From Mesodorylaimus sp. YZB2_4 (lineage: Eukaryota > Nematoda > Enoplea > Dorylaimida > Dorylaimidae), in the NCBI GenBank assembly GCA_030248295.1, contig JASANH010000542.1:310001-374000 (forward strand): 64,000 bases of DNA, given 5' to 3'. Of this stretch, positions 45,556-56,704 are shown piece after piece (position 1 is the first letter of the stretch; the number at the start of each line of letters is the position of its first letter). The notes under the pieces are model-generated. The model saw only the letters and a program-made list of their open reading frames with translations, was not told the DNA's origin and ran no database searches. Position numbers and translations under genes: made by a program.

Positions 45556-46589
45556 TACCTGAAAGTCGTCAGCTTGGAGGGCATCTCAAACTTTGGCGCC
45601 AAATTTCTCGATATAGGTGAGAGATAGCATTTTTTCGCGGTTGGCATTGGATATCTCATTCATTTGCGAACACGCTGATGTGTTGTTGGTCGAGAAAGAC
45701 CGAAAGTTCGGTGACTTATGGCCGATATCGCCCAAGCACTTTAAAAAGTTTTTTTAGATAATCCTGTGAAAATCGAGTTTGCACAAAAAGCATTGTTGCA
45801 TAACTATCCTCACTTAAATGAGCATCGAATTCACACATAAAAAATGGGGCTTCCAGAAACTAAAGCTTTGCAATTTGTTTCCCATGGTTCGAACCTTACA
45901 GAAAACTTGTCTTAATACCTAGCTAACGCTCGGAGATGCTGTTCTTGCATGTTTTCTATCGCGATGAGTAGTAAAGAAATGACATCGAAAAGTTTTCTTG
46001 TGCAGTCTATTGTAGCAAACTTGCTTACTATGAACTAGCAGTTCTGGAGGAAGAAGTTTTTCCTGGTATCAAGTGACTGATGACACGGTTTTTATTTTTG
46101 TTTTCTTATTGTTCCGCTTTAGCAGCAGCCATCTTGGCGATGCAGGGATAGGATTGCGCAGGGGCCTTCATCAGATTTTCGCAGCCTGATTATCAGGTAA
46201 GGGCATTTTAAGAATAAATTTAAAGATCACCATTTTTGCCGATGATGATCATAAAAGGAACTATGCGTCTATCAAAATTATCCAGGCTAAAAAAGTAATT
46301 GTGGTGGGAAGTTAAACGTCTGCTGGTTAAATTTGTAGCCACATATTCTGAGAGTATGCAGCAGGGCCACAGTTGAGATGAGGTTTCAGATGGGATACGG
46401 AAAGTTTGTCCCCACCTTTACTCTACGCACAGTTCGTCCTAGACTCAGTTTTGTCCCCAGTCTTACAAAAACTTTAGAGGTCAATAACGAGTTCATGAAT
46501 GACGCCAAGTCATAATGGAAGAGTACGGATCGTCGTGACTCGCCGATGACTCACTCACAGTGTAGAGTGTGAAGCTGTGTAGTCCTGTA
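45556..46589. other. Intergenic, nothing seen
   Basis: No open frame above background and no recognised repeat. Confidence 0.35.
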
Positions 46590-46830
46590 CAGAGCAAGGA
46601 TCAGATATCCGATCTGGTCCGGCCGTGATACACATCGGACTCCTCGTAAATGGCGGGCTAGCTTTGGACCCTCTCATCGTCAGTGCTCCACAGTCAAGAC
46701 CATCTATCCAATTTGATTCCGTGTCTCTGCCCAGATCACCTCGGCAGTCAACCATGGTCTAACATGCATGGTCAGCGACGGTTAGGTACCAAATCACCTG
46801 GGATTGAACTCACGGTGTTTTAGACAGCGC
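46590..46830 (-). repeat. Diverged family-A SINE relic
   Basis: Ordered matches to the 12.6-kb SINE: ATGGCGGGCTAGCTTTGGAC, CAGTGCTCCACAGTCAAGAC, GTCTCTGCCCAGATCACCTC, GCATGGTCAGCGACGGTTAG and GGGATTGAACTCACGG (decayed box B). The left flank has a GATC-rich motif shared with 21690. Confidence 0.55.
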
Positions 46831-46911
46831 ATATTTTTTCTCTTATCTGTTGCCTGATTCTATCGACTGTATGCGTGCGGCATCGTTTTTGGTTGCTGCT
46901 GTACTTTTGAA

Positions 46912-47087
46912 TCAATTTATCAGAGCGCGCAGTGAAGTCCTATTCAGTAGACGATTTCGAAGATAATTTTGGGCATTTCTAAGTGATAGAGTGTAGTATG
47001 TATGGGAAAACTGGCTGGGTGAGTTTTTGGCAGACATGTTGTAGGGGTATTTTTCATACCAGGCAAGTTGGTCGGGCTCGATTGCCA
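46912..47087 (-). CDS. Possible terminal exon of an unknown gene
   Basis: On the minus strand, acceptor tcctttag at 47088 opens a 58-codon frame ending at 46912. It reads AIEPDQLAWYEKYPYNMSAK, continues with a polar, asparagine-rich sequence, and ends in a stop. Composition looks coding. An in-frame ATG at 47100 would instead give a 62-aa ORF. No upstream exon could be joined in phase with confidence. Confidence 0.25.
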
Positions 47088-47424
47088 CTAAAGGACACAT
47101 GCTTTTTTCTGTTTATCTTCTAGTTAGTCCGGCGATGAACCATTTCCTTCTGATAAATATTATTACCCAAATCAAGCAGCATTCCACAGCTGGTACATTT
47201 TCACCGATTAAAAAAACCGTTCGACAAATAAATTATAATTTTAAACATTCAGTACAGTACAGGAAGATGAGAGAGCAGCACATGGAAGACTGAAATGTCT
47301 ACAGACATTTTGAGCAGTATGTATCTCCTTTGGTAACTGGTGCAAACGTAGAAAAAGTAGTTGCGTACAGACGACATTCGGGAGCAAACGAACTTGGGAA
47401 TCACATGCCCAGGCAGGCGGCTGA

Positions 47425-47527
47425 AGCTGTGCATGCTGAGGCGCATTCGAATTCAGTAGCGGGTTTATTATTTCCGATATAGCCAGTGTTTGGGCCACTT
47501 CCACTGCACGGAATATTGAGCCCTAAA
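47425..47527 (-). CDS. Possible PAN/apple-like exon, perhaps broken
   Basis: On the minus strand, acceptor aatcttttag precedes a frame with IPCSGSGPNTGYIG, then a C-x3-C-x6-C spacing in ECASACTASAACLGM. That pattern is typical of the PAN/apple core. The frame then meets TGA with no good donor. The frame is also open upstream through a hydrophobic stretch (about 47530-47610) that lacks an ATG. It may be a pseudogene piece or an exon with an unrecognised donor. Confidence 0.25.
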
Positions 47528-47616
47528 AGATTTATCAGTAATATATGCAGGCATGAAAGAGTAATGAAAATTAGGAATGTCGCTTTCTCCACCCACGACC
47601 ACTGTTGCAACACCAA

Positions 47617-49394
47617 ACTTTAAAAAGTTTTGCTGTAGTTGCAATTTTGAACAGAACAGTTACAGTTTAGGTGATTGGCTATTTGGAAAACGCAATTTCG
47701 TTTCGACTCTGATTTGATTAAGACCAAAGGAATACACTGTGCTCACTGTGTGAGCTCCATGTGCTGCAAGGCTTTACGCCCTCATTTAGGCAACAAAATG
47801 CAGCAGCTGTGATAGGTGTGTATTTGGTCCCCTTGACTGGCCGCCTGATACACGGAGCAGTGTATTGGCTTGCCTTCTTTGGCCAGTCAATACACTCTCT
47901 TCAGACGGAAGAGATTCGTTGGGTTGATGTCAGGCTCCGACCAGGCAACCTGCCTGAGACCATCCGCTCCCCGTTGTACCGCCGTTCAGCCTGCGGCGCA
48001 GCTCCTTGAGCAAAGTCTAGTCCAGCAATGTGTTCACTGCGGTTGGTTATGTACGATATATACATACAAAAATTTTGTGTAATTGTAACTACATTAAAAC
48101 TCTGGAAATACTTGAGTATACAATATGCATACACGTACATTTCAGAAAAATACGCGTAGTATACCAAAGGGGTGCAGTATACAACACAATGTATACTTTT
48201 GATTGCAGATGAGCGAGTCCAGCTTGTTTGTGCTTCGTGAGAAGGATAGAATAATGACATTTTGTACCTCTTTTTTGCTCTTCACGCAGCGTCTTTGTCA
48301 GGGTGACGTGGCAGCAAGGTAATTGAGACTCCCCCTGCAAAAGGGCTTATCCTATGCTCGGCCAAGCCAACATGAGCTTTAAAGTTTTAATATTTCCAGA
48401 AAGCCTTTGTCTGCGTTTCTAAAATTAAACTTACATTCTCAGAAAATCTTTTACCTCCCAGATTAACAAAGGCAGGTTATTGCAAACAAGGAATATGAGG
48501 GTCGTCTTGAATTTTGTTTCCCAGACAGAGATGAGGTATCCAATATGATAGAGGCATAAATGAAGTAGTTTGTGTTGGTTTTCTTGGCGCTTGTGTGTGC
48601 ACTGCATATATATCCGAAAAATCAGTGTATCTGATCGGGAGAGTATTATTTGCAGACTGAAATCCCTCTTGTTGGCGGACTGCGCGAGTAATCCCAGTCA
48701 GCCGCATGGGTTGAAGCTCCGTTTCAGGTTTACAAGGTTCATATAAGGGTGGAGAACCAGGAAAACCTATAAGAGCCGATGGGGAGAAAGAGGGGAATGC
48801 AAATATTGCCTGGAGAGCTGAAAAAAACGGGAAAACTGTGGCAGGTTGGATTTTGAGGCTTCCAATTTTAAATCACCCGCATTATCGAAAGATGTTCGCA
48901 ATATTCAAAAAATCAGATCAAAAAAACATCACGAGAGTAAACGATTTTTTTGGAAAGCCGGGAAAAATCATTTTCCGCTCCTGCCATATGGGCCCTGGTC
49001 ACTTTATTTCAGTGGTTTGGGATAAGATGAATGGTAGTCACCTGATTTTCTCAGTTAAAATATGTACAGTATGGGCATGCGGTGTTTTTGTCGAAAATAG
49101 TTTGTAACAAAGACGAAAAATCGGTCTTATTATTCCCAAAAAGTCTGTTATGACAGACTCGAAACTTTAAGAGGTGGAACCAACAGTGTGGCACCCCAGC
49201 TACTCAAAATCCTCTGCCTAGCTGTCATAAGGTTTTGCTAGGAGTAGGCCTGTAAAAAATTTATGAATGAGAATATCAACGCTGATATTCAACTGTATCA
49301 GAAATTTTGTATGTCTTCAGGGAAAGCCTTGACAAACAGTCGAAACGCTCACCGCAACAACATGGCGTACATGGACACAGTGTTGTCGTCGTAG
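47617..49394. other. Intergenic, nothing convincing
   Basis: A partial inverted repeat (TTGACTGGCC...GGCCAGTCAA) lies at about 47837-47892. No coding exon can be supported. Confidence 0.35.
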
Positions 49395-49590
49395 TCGTCA
49401 TCGTTGTTGTGGATAAAGTTGTACTCGTATCAACGACAAGTGCAGTACTTGACTGGGTTTTTAAGCAATGCGGCCACTCCGGTATTGCTGGTCGCTTCAA
49501 TCCACTTGAGCATTCTTTCGTTCAAACTTTTGCTTATTATTTTACTTTAGGCGCTTATCTAATACATTCGGGCGAGTGGCAGTTTTTTTA
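49395..49590 (-). pseudogene. Duplicated, frameshifted copy of the last exon of the adjacent secreted-protein gene
   Basis: Aligns with 49927-50110 over its whole length (GTTGTGGATAAAGTTGTAC, TTGCTGG(T/C)CGCTTCAATC and ATACATTCGGGC are shared). One extra base in the run GGGTTTTTAAGC, against GGGTTTTAAGC in the parent, breaks the frame. A further insertion lies at about 49545-49560. Downstream of the indel the frame reads a threonine run and a cysteine cluster instead of the parental tail. Confidence 0.7.
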
Positions 49591-49830
49591 CGCAACTCGA
49601 GGCTTCGGTTTTTTCATCTTTTGTGGCTGTTCCCCGCATGTCGCCAGTAGGCCAGATGATGCAAGTTTTCATACAGTGCAGGCCTACTGCCCCTTTTTGT
49701 GTAGAGTCCAGAACATTTTCATTCAGTAATTTAGAATATAAATTTATACTATGAACTATGCATAAGGCGTTGTTATTTTACCCGACTCCATAAAACAGCA
49801 CACCCCACAATAGAGCAGTGGGAAATTTTT

Positions 49831-51723
49831 CTAGCCGAACTCCGGTATTCTTTCAGTTACTGGTATCTTGACCACGCCAGTGATCAGGGGGAAAAACGGT
49901 TGCGTTGGGTTCACTGGGGTCGCCGGCTTCGCTGTTGTGGATAAAGTTGTACCCGTAACAACGACAGGTGCATTACTTGGCTGGGTTTTAAGCAATATGG
50001 CCACTCCAATATTGCTGGCCGCTTCAATCAACTTGAGAATTCTTTCATGCAAACTTTTGCTTTGTTTTGGCGCTGATCTTAAATACATTCGGGCTAGCGG
50101 GCATAGTGGGAGAGTGTTCTGCTCTTTAACGTGAGTACACAGTTCGAGATACATTTTCTCCAAATTACTAAAACAAGAGGAAATTTTTTACGGAGAGGAT
50201 TCTATCTAACCATGACAGTGACTACTAACGTGCTCAAACTTTTCCCGTAGTTGCTGCTCGCTTCACGGAAAGTGACCTCCATGGCAGTGTTCAATGGCGT
50301 CGGCTCCTTTAGTTGTAATTTGCCAGTGCAGCTCCTTCTTCGGGGAAGATTCGTCACGTTGCAGCACATAAATAGCACGCTATGACAAAGTACACCCTAT
50401 AGTATAAGGGGCGAAGGGGATTGGACCAAGAACCAGGTAAAATTAGTCATTATCGCAAACCTGGTGTCTTTAGGTGCAGTTTTAAGGCATCTTCTGAAAT
50501 ATTAGGTACATGGCTCTGGGAAATATCTGGCACTTACGCTGCTTGTGAGTCAGTGATTCGATCGTAAAGTGCGTATATTCCTCGGACATAAAGGTTTTCA
50601 CCGTAAATTTTTTTCGTGCATTCCGTATTGTATTCGCAAGTCTGCAAATAAATGCCACTAGATTAGAGAGACCTATCACGTCCACCGCATGGGTTTCTGT
50701 TCATCTTCATCTTTTACCACATCCTTGGGCCTCAGAAGCCCATAAGCGTTCGAGGGTCAAGGGGCACATTGCATACAAAACATTTACCACCCCGCGAGTC
50801 GTACGCTCGCCCGCAACTGCGCACCAAGCATGAGAGGCACACGCCTGATCCACATTAGGCCGCGAGCCCTACCCACCAGTAACCAATGATTCTTGATGTC
50901 AAGAGTTTCCCTGGCCGGGTTGGATATCGTGCGGGGGGCGCCAAACTCAACAGAAAATGTTTAGTCCAGAGACCAGGTTACGATCAAACAACGGAAGCAT
51001 CTAACAAGTCAAAAAACTCGTTAAAGTTAAGTACATAGATCATTTCGAGTAAAAATCACCCTCGAGTGCGCATAAGCGTTTGGTGATGTGGTAAAACATG
51101 AACATGATAAAAAGTATCAAGTTTTATTACACTTAATCTACTGCGCCGAAGTATGGACGTGCTGACTTTGGTTGCAGCTATCCAGAAACAGACTAACTTT
51201 ATTTAGCAACCTACCTCCTGGCAACTGGTTGTAAAATTCCTGCAATGTATTTGAAATTTTCTGAAATTTTTTGCTGGCACACTCCACCAAATATCAGACA
51301 CAGCGCGGCCTGGTCTGCAGCTGACTTTGATCGTATGCTTCTCAAATTGAACGCCTCCGCCTATGGCCTGATCACGTTGACGGACGCCTGGTCTATGTGT
51401 CGCTGCTTCATTCGCGGCGATTTATTTGCTAGATTTCGCGACATCGGCCGAGCATATTGCTGATTTTTTCCTTGAATAGAGTTCTGACCTTTCGGCTTTT
51501 TCAAATTCGCTGCAGGGGGACGACTCTGCTGTTTCTTTTGGATGTTCTTTGGTTTTTGCTGATTTCTTCGAGTTTGCTGTTTCTGCGAGTTTTGGTCCTG
51601 TCGTCGTTGTTGCGGCCACGATGAACGAGTGGTTTTTCGCGCTTGCTGTTGCGACTTTGGTCGACGTTGCGCATCGAGTACAGAGATGCACACGAACAAG
51701 AAAGCCAACAACAGCAGTTTCAT
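49831..51723 (-). CDS. Secreted basic, Gln/Lys-rich then Cys-containing protein, 4 exons
   Basis: Minus-strand exons 51723-51489, 51387-51215, 50641-50538 and 50167-49831 give 849 nt, or 282 aa. Phases match at each junction (1, 0, 2). Residues 1-18 are a clear signal peptide (MKLLLLAFLFVCISVLDA). A disordered segment rich in Q, K, R and S follows (about 19-90). A compact part comes next, with VSCRPGRAVSDIWWSVPAKN, cysteines in IHC, TSC, TCEYNTEC, ELC and LPLC, and helical sequence KSLHERILKLIEAASNIG. It ends in a Thr/Pro-rich tail. I do not recognise the family. If intron 1 (donor gtcaga, about 100 bp) is not spliced, the frame stops at 51361, giving a 120-aa basic secreted protein. A broken copy of the last exon lies 3' of the gene. 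Confidence 0.65.
50700..50885 (-). mobile_element. tRNA-derived SINE, family B (degenerate)
   Basis: Minus strand: the decayed tRNA-like head (CTCGCGGCCTAATG...GAGCGTACGACTCGCGGGGTG) is followed by a tail with CCCTCGAACGCTTATGGGCT and ATGAAGATGAA repeats. It lies just upstream of exon 3 of the secreted-protein gene, in its intron. Confidence 0.6.
51056..51105 (+). repeat. Family-B SINE tail without a tRNA head
   Basis: CTCGAGTGCGCATAAGCGTT and TGAGGTAAAACATGAACATG-like sequence match the tail of the 60.9-kb copy. No tRNA-like head precedes it. Confidence 0.6.
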
Positions 51724-52324
51724 ATTTGATTTCACAAATCGCCTTCTTCCAAATGAGCTCTTAGTGAAAAAGAACATCGGTTTAGACTCACTGCTCACAT
51801 GAATTATGGTTTTGGCGATAAAAGGGCGAAACTTGCCCCAGTATTCGAGAAAATTTATTTTATAGGACTATAGGATATAGCTGGCCGGCCAGGGAGCTAA
51901 AGTGCCGGCTGAAGAAATATCAGTCAGTCAAGTGTTATATTCTGCCAATACTTAATTGCACGAGAGGCGTCACATATACAGTAGCTGGGACTACGAAGAC
52001 TCATTCGCGTGATGTGGAGTGAAAAAGTAGTAACTAGTTCATGACTGTACTGTAGCGGCCGTGGCTGTGCATCAGTTAGGCACTCGTCCACCTGTATTGA
52101 TACCGTCAAGGTGCTCGGAGTGGACAGACTGACGTGAGTACATAGGTACTATCATGAGCCCAGAAGGGGATATCACTGCTAGATTTGCTTTGGCACAACA
52201 CGTTGTTTAGTCTTTTGTCAGCAGCTGGAAGACTGAATCATAGGCCAGCTTGGTAGGTGAGCTCTCGCAAGAAGTTTTTACCCATAATTTAGTGGGCCAG
52301 TAAAGCGCTTGCTTATACCGAGTC
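51724..52324. other. Upstream flank of the secreted-protein gene
   Basis: No gene seen on either strand. No promoter motif can be supported. Confidence 0.35.
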
Positions 52325-52600
52325 CGTTTACTGTATTACAGAAGCCAAACGAGTACCTAGCCTCGGCTATGACACACCGACTGGGCTCACAGCCCGCCCG
52401 TCATCGTCTAAGGAAGTTAGTTTCCACTCCAGAATACCCTCGTGTGAAGGTGCTCCTATTGGAGACGCCAGAAGGAACCTGAGAGCTGGTCGCCTAACTG
52501 CCTTGGTTATCCATGACTGCTAGTCAGCAGCAGACGAAATGGGTTGGAAGTAACGTGGGGGGGGGGGGGGGGGGGGGGGAAATGAGGCAAAGCGGGGCTT
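52325..52600 (+). mobile_element. Family-A SINE, 5'-truncated, with poly-G expansion
   Basis: Lacks the tRNA head. It begins near GAAGCCAAACGAGTACCTAG and runs through CACCCGCCATCG-like sequence, GGTGCTCCTATTGGAGACGC and GACTGCTAGTCAGCAG. The 3' end, where other copies read CCCGTGGGGAACTGGGG, is replaced by a 23-G run at 52557-52579. Confidence 0.75.
52557..52579 (+). repeat. Poly-G tract (23 G)
   Basis: Longest homopolymer in the window. It arises inside the 3' region of a family-A SINE. Confidence 0.95.
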
Positions 52601-52758
52601 AGCGGCCCCCCGCCTCAGTTTTCCCGCGAAAATTTAAAACTAACAGCTCTCTACATTATTTGTAAGCCTTGAAATTCCAGTCTCTTGAGCCATTGTTCCT
52701 GATCCTGATCCATCCGGGCTTGTGAACCTTCCGCTACCCTCGAGTCATGTTCCCCCTG

Positions 52759-52950
52759 TTAAGACGCATGGCGTGCATGAGGCTTCGTGCAGCAAATCAT
52801 CACAACATCAAACGTGGGGGCAGTGAGTGTCACGAAACAAAACAGCTTCTTGAAAGCTGCATAATTGATCACATAAAATACGGGAGCCAAAGTGTGAGCT
52901 ATCCACACAGACGCTAATATAAGCCAATCAAAATTCTGTTTTCTGGTCAT
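52759..52950 (-). CDS. Weak candidate exon with GPCR TM7/helix-8-like sequence
   Basis: 63-codon ATG frame on the minus strand. WIAHTLAPVFYVINYAAFKK resembles the end of TM7 (an NPxxY-like APVFY) followed by the basic start of helix 8. There are no further exons in support, so it may be chance. Confidence 0.2.
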   Translation of the reverse strand: MTRKQNFDWLILASVWIAHTLAPVFYVINYAAFKKLFCFVTLTAPTFDVVMICCTKPHARHAS

Positions 52951-52998
52951 AGGTCATCAATGAGAGCTTCACCTAACAGGAGGGTTTGTGGCCTGCAG

Positions 52999-53251
52999 AA
53001 GAGCTGGTACTCTCAGAGAACACTGGGTGCAGTTTGTAACATGTGTGTTTCATCTACTGGACAGTATATTTTGGCTCTCAGCCCGCACACCTTCGGTCTC
53101 TTTTTGTCAGATGGTGGGTTTACTCATCTTATCATGCTGTACAGGTGCCCTGGTGCCACACCTTTATATCTCAGTTTTTCCACTAAGTTATGCAAAACGA
53201 GGGCTCTTCATAGGCATACGGGAAATATGTTGCTGCCGTGACATCACCTGA
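52999..53251 (+). CDS. Weak candidate terminal exon with multipass/GPCR-like sequence
   Basis: After the acceptor-like gtggcctgcag, a plus frame runs about 83 codons to a stop at 53251. It has two hydrophobic segments, then VPHLYISVFPLSYAKRGLF and a membrane-proximal cysteine cluster (REICCCRD), reminiscent of TM7 plus a palmitoylated helix 8. No upstream exons were identified. Confidence 0.2.
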
Positions 53252-55495
53252 TCCAATTTCTGTACGAAAATTTTTACTTCGCGCAAAAAAAATATGCAGC
53301 TTACTCAACTTTATTATTCTCTTTTTCCCGAACTCCAAGGAATGGAAATCTGGCGTCTGAATCTAAAATCGCTATTTGAAGTTAGGATGTACCCTGTAGA
53401 AGCAACAGCATGCATAGATACTTGCTTGAAAAGTTTTATCACAGCGCAATAAACGTATGAAAATAAATTGAGGGATACACAGTAATTGACGAACTAAGGT
53501 GAAAAGCTTACAGCTTTAGCGATGATACATGATCTTTTATATCTTATCTTTTATGTTTGTCACGCATAAACAGCTGTACCTGGCGATTACTAAAATAGTC
53601 ACGATTTCTCTGCAGGTTCAGCTTTATGAATTTCAAAAAAAATTGTTTTCTAGATTCACAATTTTCAGGAAAACAGCTAAATCAAAAGTAAGCACGTTTT
53701 TCCACTGCTTGCTCGCATTGAGCACATTCTCGTCGGGTTACTGAATCATAATATGTCACGTCTTAAAGAAAGGAACTGCAGATAAGTTATGCTAAACAAG
53801 GGCATACTTGTCAGACGCAGACAAAACACTTTTGGAATATGCCTGCTAGTCGCCGTGGCAATCTTGAAGCCAAAAAACCATGGTCGATTGCGGAATGTCG
53901 TAGTGATCACAAGAATTTTTCAAACTTCTATGTCCAAACATACGACATTAAATGAATCAAAAGACTTCATCGCTTCTGATTTCTCTCAGCGTGCAGTATT
54001 TTGTGTTGGGGTTTTCTTTCCTAAACTAACACGGTATTCAGAGAATTGAAAATTATATTTGGCAGATGGCAAAAATAGTTGATTAAAACAGTCATCGATT
54101 CTGATGTTGTATTTTTCGATTTAGGTTTGATGATAATGTGAAAATTTTGATTATAGATTGTTCTTGACTTTTCGTTGCATGAAAATATGTGAAGATATTC
54201 TAGAAGGATTTTCAGTGTGTCTCTGACCCGAATCACCTAAATCGGTCGTCCAGCTGTTCGAGCTTACATGACTAGTACGAGCGAACCACATTTTGATCCC
54301 ATCTTTAGGGGCTCGTATCCAAGAACATTACTTGGCAGGAAAAGACCCTGGGGGCAAGACTTAACTGAAAATCCTGTGGAAACATGGACACAGACAACGA
54401 TTTCGTAGAGAATCATGAGTTTCCTCACAAGGCTTCAGGTTTTCAGATTCCAACTGATTTTTTTCTGTAAGTTTTTGTAATTAGCATTTTTGAGGGAGCC
54501 TTCCAAAAAAAACGCAGAGCCGCTTTTCACTTATGGCCATGGGGCCTTCGTGGCTTCATATTAAAGGTTGGAAACAAATACCCTATCCGGTCTGGTGATA
54601 GACGACTTCCCGCGCCTCAGTTGCGCCACAGTGAGACAGGAAGGGACTATAAATGGATGATGCGCCGAGCGAAAAATGGCCTGAGATGTACCTTGCTCTC
54701 AGCTGTCGCCAAACCAAACTGTCCGTACTATGCGCTGTCTTGTGAACTGGATTCGACCTCGGGTGTCTGTTTGCTTCTGTTGTACTTTGTGCTTTCTAAT
54801 CTATGGATGGGCATCAGAGCGCGGTTGTTTTGAACCCACTCCCTTAAAAGACTACGTTCGCACACTGATCTGACCAGAAATGGACACCTTAGTCTCTATA
54901 ACAGGGCTGCTGGCTGGTGCTTCCCAGATAGCCAGGCACGAAACAGACGTGTAGTACTGTACGAAGCTTTGATTCTTAGACTAATGTCCCGCACGCTTCA
55001 CTGAACGTAACCATGCGCAACGACTTTGTATCGTAAAATTGCCCCGTGCAGCCGTGCTTCGACACCGGATCCGGTGTCGAGACTCGACTCGACCCAACCC
55101 TATCTGATCCAAAAGTTGACCAGCATGCCTTATAGCAGCTGAAGTTCCTTGAGATAAAACCCTTGCACAAATCCTCACAAAATGCTGTGTGCTCAAATAA
55201 TGGAGAAAAACTTTAGAAGATCTAACAGCGACTAGGGTCTTTCCGCTAGTCTTAAGCAAGATTCAACCACTCCAAATAATGATTATGAGGCGATTCCCCA
55301 CTGTGTCATTCCCCCACCGTCAGTGAAAAGGAACTGCGAATATTCAAATTTCGAATTAGTCGCAGTTTGAATATGTTGTCTGGAAGTTTATTTTTTTTAG
55401 TTTACAGTTCCAACACAAAAATGGGAGCGTTACCAAATGTAAGCATATGCGACATTATTGTTGACCAACATATTCGGCGAAAGCGCTACTTTCTT
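53252..55495. other. Intergenic, no convincing gene
   Basis: Short ATG frames at 53529 and 53789 (71 and 86 codons) have no supporting features. No repeat of the families above was recognised. Confidence 0.35.
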
Positions 55496-55744
55496 TCAAA
55501 AATCACCCATAAGATCAAGTACATTGTAAAATCTCGAAAAAACTAAGAAAGAATAGCTCCCACCCATTTTTTTGCCAATGTTGATGAAATCGTTGCGGTT
55601 ACAGTGCTCTGCTATCCTGCGCATCACAGGCAAACGCGTGCGAAGTGTGTGCAATTCACCTTTCTCCGAAAATTCGATTTTCGCATTTTTTAAAACAGGG
55701 ATATGGATCTGAGCAAAACGAAGTATGTTAACCTTATTATTCAT
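55496..55744 (-). CDS. Hypothetical 82-aa ORF
   Basis: ATG at 55744, stop at 55496. The sequence is charged and protein-like (KIEFSEKGELHTLRTRLPVM and following) with one possible acceptor (tttgctcag) inside. No family is recognised. It could be a terminal exon or chance. Confidence 0.2.
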   Translation of the reverse strand: MNNKVNILRFAQIHIPVLKNAKIEFSEKGELHTLRTRLPVMRRIAEHCNRNDFINIGKKMGGSYSFLVFSRFYNVLDLMGDF

Positions 55745-55797
55745 GGGGACAACAGTACATATCACAGCACTCTTACCTTTTTCAAGGTAACCCCCCT

Positions 55798-55813
55798 CCC
55801 CCCCCCCCCCCCC
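55798..55813 (+). repeat. Poly-C tract (16 C)
   Basis: Run of 16 C preceded by another six-C run; equivalent to poly-G on the minus strand. Confidence 0.9.
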
Positions 55814-56109
55814 TCGTGCTACTTTAGCTTCAAGGGATTTTGCAGCACTTTAAATTGTAAAGTACGCCAAGACTTAAATACAGTATATAGCTTTGAATTA
55901 TCCCGCACCAGCGGCAAAGTGCACGGGTGGGATTTTTACAGAGAGCCAAGGGCGCGAATTTGAAATTTTGACGTTTTGTAATTGGTGACTCTTGTACTGA
56001 TTTAGTTCAATCCTTTTTGCGGCAGATAGCTTTCAGGGACGTTTTCCGCTACCTTCTTCCCATAAAATACACTGCGCCCAGCATCTCGAGCTCATCGCCT
56101 TGCTCATGT

Positions 56110-56651
56110 TTATGCACCATCATCAAAGCCATGAGTTCTCAAAAATAGTTTATTTACGTTGTTACCTTGACGACAAGGAGGCGAGAGAAGGGGCCTGTCG
56201 AATGGCTGACGATGAGGTGAGGCTGTAGCGGCCGGGACCGGTTTCCAGAAGGACAAATAAAAGCCTGAATAACCCTCCTGGCGACGTTTGCCTTTCGCGA
56301 ACACAACGTGGTCAGCAGGTAGAATCGATCGTCGAGTCTGGCACCGACATTGCCTCTTGATCTTTGCCTGTGTTGACACTTCGAGAATCGAGAAGAGCGT
56401 GCGTAATTCGATAAGACCAAGCTTACTTGTAACATTTTCCGAATAAGCTGGGCTTGCTGCTTAGATTGACTTGTAAGACTCGCAAAGCCGTCAGAATTTT
56501 GCCTAATCAAACCAAGGTAAGCAAACGTAATTTTTAGTCTGATTATGATGTTTTTCCACTTTCTGCCCGGCAATTTGAACATTGGACTGTTCTCTGAATT
56601 AAAACGAGTTTGGGGAATGTAATTTGAATAATAGACGCGTTGTCGCGCCAT
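56110..56651 (-). CDS. Possible two-exon gene of unknown function, divergent from the Cys-rich gene
   Basis: On the minus strand, a frame from the ATG at 56651 runs to a donor CAA/gtaagc near 56428. An acceptor tcaacacag near 56365 opens a frame reading AKIKRQCRCQTRRSILPADH, then GYSGFYLSFWKPVP, to a stop at 56110. The CxC plus aromatic WKP pattern is loosely reminiscent of NTR modules, but this is weak. The unspliced alternative frame (to 56154) is purely basic. Its ATG lies 54 bp from the divergent start at 56705. Confidence 0.3.
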
Positions 56652-56685
56652 TCCGCCTTCTCTTCGAGTATATGACACAACTGCC

Positions 56686-56695
56686 GTTTTTTCAG
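56686..56695 (+). promoter_or_regulatory. Acceptor-like site 9 nt before the start of the Cys-rich gene
   Basis: gttttttcag ends at 56695, then tggccagtc and the ATG at 56705. It is a textbook pyrimidine tract plus AG, at a distance that suits spliced-leader addition. Confidence 0.5.
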
Positions 56696-56704
56696 TGGCC
56701 AGTC

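Noticed and set aside
56154-56678. 174-codon minus-strand frame
   Set aside because: The frame starts at GTG, and its second half is highly basic. A donor and acceptor inside it suggest that a spliced alternative to 56110 is more likely.
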